40,771 nucleotides of DNA from Gemmatimonadetes bacterium 13_1_20CM_4_69_16. GTDB taxonomy: Bacteria; Gemmatimonadota; Gemmatimonadetes; Gemmatimonadales; GWC2-71-9. This document shows positions 26,506-34,552 of this stretch, in pieces. The translations under genes and the position numbers were made by a program. The stretch lies in contig MNIR01000054.1 in the NCBI GenBank assembly GCA_001919865.1, positions 1 to 40,771 of the forward strand. Direction: 5' to 3'. The notes beneath the pieces are model-generated. The model ran no database searches. It saw only the letters and a list, made by a program, of their open reading frames with translations, and was not told the DNA's origin. The stretch's first letter is position 1, and each line of letters opens with the position of its first letter.

Positions 26506-26532
26506 GCTTACGGCTTACGGCTTACGGCCTAC
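26506..26532. repeat. heptamer array right of the four-helix-bundle gene (locus b, right)
   Basis: Three copies of GCTTACG (26506-26526) are followed by GCCTAC. The unit matches the left array in inverted orientation. The array provides the TAA stop (26517-26515) and the last residues of the agmatine deiminase gene. Confidence 0.88.
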
Positions 26533-27597
26533 AGCTGGCTCCTGCTGAGTCAAGCAGTGCAGCGTCCCCAGCCCCCACACCAGATCGACAGCATGGACCC
26601 CAACGACTGGGCGATCGCTGATCAGTTCGGCGAGCAGCCCGAGCGCAGTACGGTCGTTCGGATCATTGAACGTAGGCACGAGAACCACGTCGTTGGCGAT
26701 GTAGAAATTCGCATAGCTCGCCGGGAGCCGCTGGCCCTCGAAGGAAAGCGCCGCAGGCATCGGCAGGGCGACGACTTCGATTTTCGAGCCGTCCTCGAGC
26801 CGCATCCCCTCGAGCCGCTCGCGATTCTCCCGCAGCGCCCGGTAGTTCGCGTCGCGGGTATCCGGCTCGCTGCACAGCACCACGGTTCGCGCATCGACGA
26901 AGCGGCACAGGTCGTCCACATGGCCGTGGGTATCGTCGCCGGCGATCCCCCGCCCGAGCCACAGCACGTTCGTCACGCCGAGGTGGTCGCGCAGCGCGCG
27001 CTCCAGCTCCGCGCGCGGCAGGCCGGGGTTCCGCACCTGGACCGCGGGGTCGAGCAGACACTGTTCGGTGGTGAGGAGCGTGCCCCGGCCGTTGACGTCG
27101 ATGCTCCCACCCTCCAGCACGACATCGCGGTCCCCGGCCCGAGCACGCAACAGCCGCAGGCCGAGCCGTTTCGCAACCCGTTCCGGCACCTGGTCGTCCC
27201 GTTTCCAGTCGGCGTATTTCGCCCAGGCGTTGAAGCGGAAGCGGGCGATGGCGACCTCGGGGCGCGGGCGCTCACGCCGCACGAACAGGGGGCCGTAATC
27301 GCGCGTCCACCCGCGGTTGGTCGGGAGGCGGAAGAATTCGATGCGCGCGGAGTCGACACCGACCCGTTCGAGTACGCGCCGGGCCTGGCGCTCGTGCGCG
27401 GCCGAATTCACGAGAATACGTACGACCTCGCCCGGCACGAGCTTGCGAACGATCTCGCCGTATACCCACGGGATCGGTGCGAACTTGCCCGGCCAATCGC
27501 CCGCGTTGTGCGGCCACCCGATCCAGGTGGCGTGGTGCGGCTCCCACTCGGCGGGCATGCGGAAGCCCAGGGCGGCTGGTGAGGCGCTATCAGCCAT
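26515..27597 (-). CDS. aguA: agmatine deiminase family protein
   Basis: The 360-residue guanidine-modifying enzyme hydrolyses agmatine to N-carbamoylputrescine. Diagnostic blocks are MPAEWEPHHATWIGWPHN, TRDYGPLF, LEGGSIDVNGRGTLLTTEQC, GDDTHGHVDD and the catalytic Cys348 in GTLHCLTQQEPA. Length is normal. The partner enzyme lies directly upstream on the same strand, which supports the pathway assignment over peptidyl-arginine deimination. ATG 27597 lies in one heptamer array and TAA 26515-26517 in another, so the terminal residues (MADSA and about VGRKP) are repeat-encoded. ATG 27558 (MPAEW) is an alternative start. Confidence 0.93.
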   Translation of the reverse strand: MADSASPAALGFRMPAEWEPHHATWIGWPHNAGDWPGKFAPIPWVYGEIVRKLVPGEVVRILVNSAAHERQARRVLERVGVDSARIEFFRLPTNRGWTRDYGPLFVRRERPRPEVAIARFRFNAWAKYADWKRDDQVPERVAKRLGLRLLRARAGDRDVVLEGGSIDVNGRGTLLTTEQCLLDPAVQVRNPGLPRAELERALRDHLGVTNVLWLGRGIAGDDTHGHVDDLCRFVDARTVVLCSEPDTRDANYRALRENRERLEGMRLEDGSKIEVVALPMPAALSFEGQRLPASYANFYIANDVVLVPTFNDPNDRTALGLLAELISDRPVVGVHAVDLVWGLGTLHCLTQQEPAVGRKP

Positions 27598-27653
27598 CGG
27601 CTGTCAGCAATCAGCGTCTACCGGGATCTTGCTGACGGCCGACGGCTGACGGC
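27586..27653. repeat. inverted pair of heptamer arrays between aguB and aguA (locus c)
   Basis: The left array has GCTATCA, GCCATCG, GCTGTCA and GCAATCA (27586-27613). The right array has GCTGACG, GCCGACG and GCTGACG (27631-27651). Reverse-complemented, the left reads TGATTGC, TGACAGC, CGATGGC, TGATAGC, against TGACGGC, CGACGGC, TGACGGC on the right. The two arms can pair around a spacer of about 17-20 nt. The block contains the aguB stop and the aguA start. Confidence 0.85.
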
Positions 27654-28552
27654 GCATTATCGAGGAACCTGCTGCTGAGGCCTTCGTACGCATCTATGCG
27701 TCGATCCCGCAGGAACGGCCACCCGCGGCGCACCTCCTCGATGCGTCCGAGGTCGATCTCCCCGATCAGGATCGCCTCCCGATCCTGCGGCGCCTCGGTG
27801 ACGATCGCCCCAAGCGGATCGGCGAGGAACGACGAGCCCCAGAAGTCGATCCCGTCTCCCCCTCCCGATCGCTCGTGGCCCACCCGGTTCACGGCCGCGA
27901 CGTAACAGCCGTTGGCGATCGCGTGGCTTCGCTGGATCGTTCGCCAGGCGTCGAGTTGCTCGGCACCGTGCGCGGCCTTCTCCTTGGGATGCCAGCCGAT
28001 CGCCGTGGGATAGAGCAGGACGCTGGCACCCTGCAGCGCCGTGAGGCGTGCGCCTTCGGGATACCACTGGTCCCAGCACACCAGCGCTCCAATCCGTCCG
28101 ACCCGCGTGTCGAACGCGCGGAAACCCAGGTCGCCAGGGGTGAAGTAGAACTTCTCGTAATACGCGGGATCGTCGGGGATGTGCATCTTACGGTAGATCC
28201 CTACCATACGGCCGTCGGCGTCGATCACGGCCACGCTGTTGTGGTACAGCCCGGGCGCACGCCGCTCGAACACCGGCGCGAGGACGACCACCCCCGAGCG
28301 CTGGGCCGCCCTCCCCAGGGCCTCGGTGGTCGGCCCCGGCACGGGCTCAGCGAGGTCGAACAACGCGGCGTCCTCGTGCTGCGCGAAGTAGAGCGAGCGG
28401 AACAGCTCCGGCAGACAGACCAGCCGCGCGCCGGCCGCGGCCGCTTCTTGAATCTGGACGACGCCCTTCTTGAGGTTGCCGTCCGGGTCGGCCGACATCG
28501 ACATTTGGACGAGCCCGACCTTGTATTTCGTCGGAGGCTGCGAGCCGTTCAT
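27611..28552 (-). CDS. aguB: N-carbamoylputrescine amidase (nitrilase superfamily)
   Basis: The 313-residue carbon-nitrogen hydrolase has the triad E49 (CLPELF), K122 (YRKMHIPDDP) and C159 (LVCWDQWYPE). The KMHIPDDPAYYEKFYF and CWDQWYPEGARL blocks are typical of N-carbamoylputrescine amidases, which release putrescine, CO2 and ammonia. Together with the deiminase next to it, it completes putrescine synthesis from agmatine; the arginine decarboxylase is not in the window. The start is taken at ATG 28552; an in-frame GTG 18 nt upstream is possible. The last residues and the TGA stop (27611-27613) come from the heptamer array. It is divergent from the DUF805 gene. Confidence 0.93.
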   Translation of the reverse strand: MNGSQPPTKYKVGLVQMSMSADPDGNLKKGVVQIQEAAAAGARLVCLPELFRSLYFAQHEDAALFDLAEPVPGPTTEALGRAAQRSGVVVLAPVFERRAPGLYHNSVAVIDADGRMVGIYRKMHIPDDPAYYEKFYFTPGDLGFRAFDTRVGRIGALVCWDQWYPEGARLTALQGASVLLYPTAIGWHPKEKAAHGAEQLDAWRTIQRSHAIANGCYVAAVNRVGHERSGGGDGIDFWGSSFLADPLGAIVTEAPQDREAILIGEIDLGRIEEVRRGWPFLRDRRIDAYEGLSSRFLDNAPSAVGRQQDPGRR

Positions 28553-28641
28553 GGGGGAGAACACTACCACGTTCAGGTCGAGCGCGCACCCGGCCCGGTC
28601 TCTCTTTACAGCGGACTCGTGCGCCCGTCGATTCCGATCCT

Positions 28642-30021
28642 ATGAGTAAGAGTGCGCTCGAGCCGCTGGTGCGGCGCGCGGAGCTGTGGTTCGGTCTGCT
28701 CACTCCGGTCGACCGGCGTACATATCTCGCCAACGGCCTCGCACTGATGGCGTGCAAGTACGCGGTCGACACTGGGGCGGTGGGCCTCGCGACCGGTCGC
28801 TTCTGGTCGCCGCTCGATTACCTGCTGCCGTTCTATTCGCTCCGGGCTGAAAAGCTGGCCGGCGCACCCGCGTGGTTCCTGCCGGCGTTCGTCGTGTGGA
28901 CCCTGCCGTTCCTGTGGATCGGCGTGGCCATGACGCTGCGCCGGGCGGTGGACGCCGGGCGCTCACCGTGGCTCGCCCTCACCTTCTTCGTCCCCCTCTT
29001 CAATTATCTCGTGATGCTGGCCCTGTGCGCGCTGCCTACCGTACCGCTCAGTCGGTGGGAGGAGCAAGCGGGAGGGCGCACGGTGGACGCACGGCTCGCG
29101 GTCGCGCTGTACGGGATCGCCGCCGGGCTCGCGGTCGCCATCCCCACCATTCTCTTGAACGTGTATGTGTTACGTCGGTACTCGACGTCCTTGTTCTTGG
29201 GCACACCCTTCACGCTCGGTGCGGTCACGGGTTATGTGTTCAACCGCACCGCGCCGCAGGGCGCCGGCGCCACCGCGCAGGTGGTGAGCCTGAGTCTCGT
29301 CCTGCTCGCCGGGGCGATGCTGCTCTTTGCGCTCGAGGGTCTCGTGTGCGTCGCGCTCGCGCTGCCCCTGGCGCTCGTGCTCGCGATCCTGGGCGGCGTC
29401 TTCGGAAGGGTGATCGCGCTGCACACGCCCGGCCGACCATCGCAGCTTGCGGGCCTGGTGCTCGCGGTACCGCTGCTGGCGGGCGTGGACCAGGTGCGAG
29501 GCCCGGAGCGGTGGTACGTGGTGAATGATTCCGTCGTGGTCGCGGCCCCACCGGCCACCGTGTGGCGCCACGTGGTGAGCTTCAGTGAACTCGCCCCGCC
29601 CACCGAGGCGCTGTTCCGGCTCGGCGTGGCCTACCCGCGCCGCGCTCGGATCGACGGAACCGGAGCCGGCGCCGTCCGGTATTGCGAATTCTCGACCGGG
29701 ACGTTCGTCGAGCCGATCACCCAGTGGCGGGCGCCGGAGCGACTCACGTTCGACATCTCGGCGCAGCCGGTTCCGCTTCGCGAGCTGTCCCCGTATGGCG
29801 CCATTGAGCCGCCACACCTACGGGGCTACTTCCGCGCTCGCCAGGGGGAGTTCCGGTTGACTGAGCTGCCGGGCGGCCGCACTCTGCTGGTCGGCGGCAC
29901 GCGGTACGAGCTCGACATCGGGCCGCGATCGTACTGGAGGGTTCCGGCGGACGCCATCGTCTCGGCGATCCACCGGCGCGTGCTGGCGCACATCAAACGG
30001 TTGTCGGAGGCTGGATCATGA
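28642..30021 (+). CDS. membrane protein: DUF805-like domain fused to an SRPBCC domain
   Basis: In this 459-residue protein, the N-terminal 160 residues resemble DUF805 (WIGVAMTLRRAVDAGRSPWLALTFFVPLFNY has its R-R-x2-D-x-G-x-S pattern). More membrane segments run to about residue 285. From about 300 on, a soluble SRPBCC/polyketide-cyclase-like domain is seen (VAAPPATVWRHVVSFSEL, GVAYPRRARIDGTGAGAVRYCEFSTG, LTFDISAQP). Such domains bind hydrophobic ligands. The fusion suggests lipid or quinone handling at the membrane, but no function is known to me. Its TGA overlaps the next gene's ATG (ATGA 30018-30021). Confidence 0.7.
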   Translation: MSKSALEPLVRRAELWFGLLTPVDRRTYLANGLALMACKYAVDTGAVGLATGRFWSPLDYLLPFYSLRAEKLAGAPAWFLPAFVVWTLPFLWIGVAMTLRRAVDAGRSPWLALTFFVPLFNYLVMLALCALPTVPLSRWEEQAGGRTVDARLAVALYGIAAGLAVAIPTILLNVYVLRRYSTSLFLGTPFTLGAVTGYVFNRTAPQGAGATAQVVSLSLVLLAGAMLLFALEGLVCVALALPLALVLAILGGVFGRVIALHTPGRPSQLAGLVLAVPLLAGVDQVRGPERWYVVNDSVVVAAPPATVWRHVVSFSELAPPTEALFRLGVAYPRRARIDGTGAGAVRYCEFSTGTFVEPITQWRAPERLTFDISAQPVPLRELSPYGAIEPPHLRGYFRARQGEFRLTELPGGRTLLVGGTRYELDIGPRSYWRVPADAIVSAIHRRVLAHIKRLSEAGS

Positions 30022-31139
30022 AGCGAATGCCGATCGTGGCCTTGCTGACGGCAACGCTGCTCGCGTCGCTGGCCGGTGCGCGGACCGTGGCCAGCCAGTC
30101 GTCGTGCGTCTCGCGCCTCGCGGCGGTCGTGCCATCGGCGTATGCCGCGTCCGCCGCGCGAGGGCATGCCGTGGTCTGCGACAAGCTGGTTGGCCGGATC
30201 GCCGGGCTGCAGGTGGCCGTGGGAGTGGATGGCAAGCTGGTGTGGTCGGAGGGCTTCGGCTACGCGGATGTCGCCCGCAAAGTCCCGGTTACTGCCGAGA
30301 CGCAGTTTCGCATCGGCAGTGTGTCGAAGCCGCTCACTGCGGCGGCGCTGGCGCTGTTATACGAGCGAGGGAAGCTCGACCTCGATGCGCCGGTCCAACG
30401 TTACATCCCCTCGTTTCCGGACAAGGGCTATCCGATCACGACGCGCCAGCTGGCGGGTCACCTCGCGGGCATCCGACACTATCGCGGGGACGAATTCGTA
30501 CTGAACCGCCGCTTCGGCAGCGTGGCCGAAGGGCTCACCATCTTCCAGGACGATTCGCTGCTGTTCCCGCCGGGGACGAGGTTTTCCTACTCCACGTACG
30601 GCTGGACCTTGATCTCGGCGGTGATCGAGGGCGCGGCGGGGCAGGACTTCCTGAGCTTCATCGGCCACAACGTGTTCCGGCCGCTGGGCATGACGCACAC
30701 GGCACCGGATCGCGCAGACAGCCTGATTCCGAATCGCACGCTGTTCTACGAGCGGGGCCCCGACGGCGGGTTTGTGCCGGCGCCAACGGTGGACAACAGT
30801 TACAAGTGGGCTGGCGGGGGCTTTGTCTCCACGGCCGAAGACCTCGTAAAGTTCGGCTCCGCGCTGCTCAAGCCGGGATTCCTCCGGGCCGAGACGCTCG
30901 AGCTGCTGTTCACGTCACAGCAGACGGACAGGGGCGAGCCGACCGGGTATGGGATCGGCTGGTTCGTGAGCACGGACAGCCTGGGTCACCGCTGGGTGTT
31001 CCACGGCGGCAGCTCCGTGGGCGGCAGCACGGCGTTCGGTGTGGACCGTGACTCGCGGATCGTAATCGCGATTACGTCGAATCTCTCGGACGCGCCGCTC
31101 CAGCCGGGACGGGCGATTCAGGCGCTCTTCGATCGCTAG
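30018..31139 (+). CDS. exported class C beta-lactamase-like serine hydrolase
   Basis: The 373-residue exported enzyme has a signal peptide (IVALLTATLLASLAGA). The SxxK motif is S101-V-S-K104 (RIGSVSKPLTA), the second motif is YST (191-193; usually Y-x-N), and the third is HGGS. LAGHLAGIRHY and GWTLISAVIEGAAGQDF are typical of the family, which includes esterases, D-aminopeptidases, penicillin-binding proteins and beta-lactamases. Thr in place of Asn in the second motif makes a true beta-lactamase less likely; an esterase or peptidase is my guess. It is translationally coupled to the DUF805 fusion and shares a CTAG stop overlap with the convergent LolA-like gene. Confidence 0.9.
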   Translation: MKRMPIVALLTATLLASLAGARTVASQSSCVSRLAAVVPSAYAASAARGHAVVCDKLVGRIAGLQVAVGVDGKLVWSEGFGYADVARKVPVTAETQFRIGSVSKPLTAAALALLYERGKLDLDAPVQRYIPSFPDKGYPITTRQLAGHLAGIRHYRGDEFVLNRRFGSVAEGLTIFQDDSLLFPPGTRFSYSTYGWTLISAVIEGAAGQDFLSFIGHNVFRPLGMTHTAPDRADSLIPNRTLFYERGPDGGFVPAPTVDNSYKWAGGGFVSTAEDLVKFGSALLKPGFLRAETLELLFTSQQTDRGEPTGYGIGWFVSTDSLGHRWVFHGGSSVGGSTAFGVDRDSRIVIAITSNLSDAPLQPGRAIQALFDR

Positions 31140-31855
31140 CTCCTTGCCTTCTTCCACTGTCGGGGATCGAACAGGGCGTCCGCGAGCGGTCTGTCGGTCT
31201 TGATCTCGGTGTACTCCTCGAGCCAGCGCTCGCGGCCGTCCACGAGGAACGCCACCTCGGCCGACAGCCACGCGCTCCCGGCGGGCTGGTACTTATTGAA
31301 GCGGATGTCGCTGGTGCGGCTGGTATCGCGCTGCCCCGGCTCGAGCAGGCGCACGAACACCAAACGCTCGCGGTCCACCCAGAACTGGCGGGTGCGCAGG
31401 TCGCCCGCTTTCGCGCCCACCACGTACACCGGACGCCCCTGCCACGTGTCTTCGTGTACGGTTGCGAGATCGAACTTGAGCTGCTCGAGACGCGCCGCGG
31501 TCCGCTCGGCGGGGTCGAAGTAGACGTCGAAGCCGAGCACCATCAGCGGGTGGATGAACGCGGACGCGCTCGCGATCGTGTCGGCGGCGAGGACGAACTG
31601 GGAGTCGTTCGCGAACAGGATGCCGTTCCCCGAGTCGGCGGGGACGAACTCGATCCTGAGCTTCCCGGGGAGCGCGGCGTACTCGCGCCACACAGAGTGC
31701 GCCGTAGAGTCGCCTCGCGTCGCGGTGTTCTTCTGGACGAACGTGAGCGTGTGGTACCACTTCCCGGCGTACCGGTCGTGCATGGCTTGGACGATCTGGC
31801 GGCCATTCGGTGGGGACGTGAGCAGCGCGGACGCGAGTACGAGGTGTTGCAGCAT
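31136..31855 (-). CDS. LolA-like exported protein
   Basis: The 239-residue protein begins with a short signal-like stretch (MLQHLVLASALLTS). It has the beta-sheet pattern of LolA/outer-membrane lipoprotein-sorting relatives: KWYHTLTFVQKNTA, REYAALPGKLRIEFVPADSG, DTWQGRPVYVVGAKAGD, QFWVDRERLVFVRLL. LolA carries lipoproteins to the outer membrane; this one may bind lipid but is not the canonical chaperone. Ribosome site GGAGG lies 6 nt before ATG 31855, and the regulator gene ends 17 nt upstream, so it is the third gene of a kinase-regulator operon. That suggests envelope stress sensing. Confidence 0.7.
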   Translation of the reverse strand: MLQHLVLASALLTSPPNGRQIVQAMHDRYAGKWYHTLTFVQKNTATRGDSTAHSVWREYAALPGKLRIEFVPADSGNGILFANDSQFVLAADTIASASAFIHPLMVLGFDVYFDPAERTAARLEQLKFDLATVHEDTWQGRPVYVVGAKAGDLRTRQFWVDRERLVFVRLLEPGQRDTSRTSDIRFNKYQPAGSAWLSAEVAFLVDGRERWLEEYTEIKTDRPLADALFDPRQWKKARS

Positions 31856-31872
31856 GGATCCTCCTCTGATAT

Positions 31873-32562
31873 CTATCTTTCCAGCCGATACCCCGCCTTG
31901 CGAACCGTCAAGATGTGGTTCGGCGCCGCCGGGTCCGCTTCGAGCTTGCGGCGCAGTTCGGCGACGTGCGTGTCGACGGTGCGGCTCAAGACCTCGGCGC
32001 TGTAGCCCCAGACCTCGGTCAGGAGCTCCATCCGCGACGCCACGGCGCCGCGCCGGCGCAGCAGCGCGACCAGCAAGTCGAACTCCTTCGGCGTGAGCGG
32101 CACCGGCCGGCCGTTCCGCAGCACTGAGCGAGAGGCGGGGACCACTTCGATGTCGGCGAACCGTTCGGGGGCGGCGTCGCCGTTCCCCGGGTCGGGGGGA
32201 GCGGCGCGGCGCAGCAGCGCCTCCACCCGGGCGAGCAACTCGAGCACACCGAAGGGCTTGGTAACGTAGTCGTCCGCGCCGAGCCGCAGACCGCGCACCT
32301 TGTCAGCCTCCTCCCCACGGGCCGTCAGGATCAGCACGGGCATTTGACGCCCCTCCTCGCGTAGCGCGCGCAGCACGCGGAAGCCGTCCATGCCGGGGAG
32401 CATCAAATCAAGGATGATCAAGTCGGGCGAGGCGTCGCGCGCGCGCGCCAGCCCCGTCGTGCCGTCGTCCGCGACCTCCACCCGATAGCCCTCGATCTCC
32501 AGGTTGTTGCGCAGGCCATACGCCAGGTCCGGGTTGTCTTCGACGACGAGGATGCGGGTCAT
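31873..32562 (-). CDS. OmpR-type response regulator
   Basis: The 229-residue regulator has a receiver domain with acidic pocket E8-D9, phospho-acceptor D52 (ILDLMLPGMDG) and K102 (VTKPF). A winged-helix DNA-binding domain follows from about residue 130 (LTPKEFDLLVALLRRRGAV, SRTVDTHVAELRRKL, ILTVRKAGYRLE). Its ATG overlaps the kinase stop (ATGA), so they are a pair. The open frame continues upstream, but that stretch belongs to the kinase in another frame. Confidence 0.96.
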   Translation of the reverse strand: MTRILVVEDNPDLAYGLRNNLEIEGYRVEVADDGTTGLARARDASPDLIILDLMLPGMDGFRVLRALREEGRQMPVLILTARGEEADKVRGLRLGADDYVTKPFGVLELLARVEALLRRAAPPDPGNGDAAPERFADIEVVPASRSVLRNGRPVPLTPKEFDLLVALLRRRGAVASRMELLTEVWGYSAEVLSRTVDTHVAELRRKLEADPAAPNHILTVRKAGYRLER

Positions 32563-34226
32563 GCCGGCACGCTCGCCCGGTCGGGAGTTTCCGCGGTCGC
32601 CACGAGGGGCAGCTCGATGACGAAGCGCACGCCCTTCACTCCGTTCCCGCCGGCGCCCGGCGGCGCGTCCTCGACCCAGGCGCGTCCCCCGTGGAGCGCC
32701 ACCAGCTCCCGCACCACCGCCAGTCCGATGCCCGTGCCGGCGATCGCCGAGCCGCGGTCCCGCTCGAGGCGCCAGAAGCGGTCCCACACGCGCTCCCGGT
32801 CCGCGGCCGGGATGCCGGGCCCCTGGTCGTCCACGCAGATACGGGCGCACCCGTTGCTGGTCGCCAGGCGGACGCTCACGACCTGGTGCGGCGGTCCGTA
32901 CTTCACGGCGTTATCGAGCAGATTGAGCAGCATCTGTCGCAGCGCTTCGACGTCCACCGACGCGTCGACCCCGTCGGCGAGATCGGTGTGTACCCTCACG
33001 CCGCGCGCCGCCGCGAGTGGCGCGAAGCCCTCGACCGCCTGCTGCACGAGCGGGGCGAGCGGCGCGCGCTCGGGCGAGAGCCGCGTGACCTGGCGCTCGG
33101 CGCGCGAGAAGTGCAGCAGATTCTCGACGAGATGGGTGAGCCGGCGCGCCTCCTGATCGATGATCTCGAGCGAGCGGCGGTGCTCCTCTTCGGAACGCAC
33201 GCGGCCGAGCAGCAGCGTTTCCGAGAACATGCGGATCTGGGCGAGCGGCGTGCGCAGCTCGTGGGACACGCCGGATACGAAGTCGGTGCGCAGGCGCGCG
33301 AGCTCATACTCGCGCTGCAGCTGGACCAACGCCGTCACGATCAGCCCGGTGGTGAGCGCCAGCACGCCCAGCAGCACGGGGAGCCGCGAACGGGGCAGGC
33401 CCCCGATCACGAGTTTCGACGCCATCTCCGGGCGCAGCGCGACGTGGACCTGCATACCCCCCATCATCGCTTCCACGGTGTCCCGGGCCGAGAACGTCGC
33501 CGGGTACTGCACCGGTGAGCGGTACAGCTCGGCACCGTTTGCTTCTGTCACGATCACCGAAACCATCGAATCGAACACGATCCCGCCCGTGAGCGGGCGG
33601 GGGAGGAGCGGCTGCTTCTCGGCCCCCATCGTGTAGAACGGCTCGAACGCCTTAGGGTCGACGTCAACGCCGACCAGCGTGCTGGGAGCGCCTGCCTTTT
33701 CCTTCACGGTGTAGATCACCGCGTGGCGCAGACCGCCTACCTGCTCGACGATCACGGCCAGGTGCTCCTTGGGCTGATACACGGAGCGGGCGTGGGCGGG
33801 CAGCCCATCGAGCAGCCACCTGCGCGCGGCCGCCGACGGGGCATCTCCCGAGGTCTCGAGCCGGCCGGTCGCGAGGTCGAGGCGCAGCGTGTAGCGCGCC
33901 AGCTTGAGGAAGTCGACCGCGTACGGCTGGAGCCCGGGCTCGAGCTGTTCCGGGCTGGGCAGCGGCGTGCCTGGGGTGCCGGCCTTGGCGCGTGACAGCG
34001 CCTCCATTGGGGGCCAGGCGGCCATGTAGTAGAGGTTGGATCCGGTGCGCAGGGCGAAGCGCGAGGCAGCGAGCCGCGCGTAGTCGCGCAGCACCCGCTC
34101 CGCCGTCGCTCGATGGTAAAGGAAGTTCGTGTGGGCCTGGAGCGCGAGCACACCGGCGAGCAGCAGGCTGCCCAGCAGCAGCACCGCGACGAGCAGGCCG
34201 CGAGGATGACGCGGGACGCGTGGCAT
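32559..34226 (-). CDS. membrane sensor histidine kinase
   Basis: The 555-residue kinase starts at ATG 34226 (MPRVPRHPRG); an upstream extension of 36 residues is rejected as Arg-rich and unlike a signal. It has membrane segment 1 at about 10-30, a periplasmic sensor of about 250 residues, and membrane segment 2 at about 282-302. The phospho-acceptor is H322 in VSHELRTPLAQ. The ATPase boxes are NLLDNAVKYG, DQGPGIP, DRFWRLER and GTGIGLAVVREL. There is no HAMP between membrane segment 2 and the dimerisation helix; a short coil (QREYELARLRTDF) links them directly. It works with the OmpR-type regulator downstream. Confidence 0.95.
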   Translation of the reverse strand: MPRVPRHPRGLLVAVLLLGSLLLAGVLALQAHTNFLYHRATAERVLRDYARLAASRFALRTGSNLYYMAAWPPMEALSRAKAGTPGTPLPSPEQLEPGLQPYAVDFLKLARYTLRLDLATGRLETSGDAPSAAARRWLLDGLPAHARSVYQPKEHLAVIVEQVGGLRHAVIYTVKEKAGAPSTLVGVDVDPKAFEPFYTMGAEKQPLLPRPLTGGIVFDSMVSVIVTEANGAELYRSPVQYPATFSARDTVEAMMGGMQVHVALRPEMASKLVIGGLPRSRLPVLLGVLALTTGLIVTALVQLQREYELARLRTDFVSGVSHELRTPLAQIRMFSETLLLGRVRSEEEHRRSLEIIDQEARRLTHLVENLLHFSRAERQVTRLSPERAPLAPLVQQAVEGFAPLAAARGVRVHTDLADGVDASVDVEALRQMLLNLLDNAVKYGPPHQVVSVRLATSNGCARICVDDQGPGIPAADRERVWDRFWRLERDRGSAIAGTGIGLAVVRELVALHGGRAWVEDAPPGAGGNGVKGVRFVIELPLVATAETPDRASVPA

Positions 34227-34552
34227 CGCGCTACGCCGCGTGCGGGAGCGTTTCGGTATCGTCCATGCTGCAGAGATGCACCCGATCCCGCGCGCTTTCA
34301 AGGCGGCCTGACCGTTCTCTGACAATCTCCGCACCGGATCTCCACCTGCGGACCGACGTCGCTCGGTAGAATGCAGCAGGTCGCGGCCGAAGTGTCGACG
34401 GCCACTTCGTCCCGACCAGTCAAGCCCGGGGTGCAGTCCACGGCCCCGGGTTTTGGCTTTATGTTCCTCTCGTGTGGCACCCTGCCTCGTCTCAGTACGG
34501 CATCCTCGTCGTCCTGCTCTCGCTTGCAGCGGCGCGGCATCAGGGGGGACGT
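34227..34552. other. divergent intergenic region, 326 nt
   Basis: This lies between the histidine kinase (-) and the YbhB-like gene (+). It holds an intrinsic-terminator-like hairpin (34425-34454) and a TAGAAT box at 34366-34371 that could be a plus-strand -10. Part of it may be coding if the YbhB-like protein starts at GTG 34472, which would give a signal-like stretch (GILVVLLSLAAA). No RNA gene was recognised. Confidence 0.4.
34425..34454 (+). terminator. terminator-like hairpin upstream of the YbhB-like gene
   Basis: CCCGGGG (34425-34431) and CCCCGGG (34444-34450) form a perfect 7-bp stem with a 12-nt loop, followed by TTTT. No plus-strand gene ends just before it, so it either blocks stray antisense transcription or sits in the leader of the next gene. 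Confidence 0.5.
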
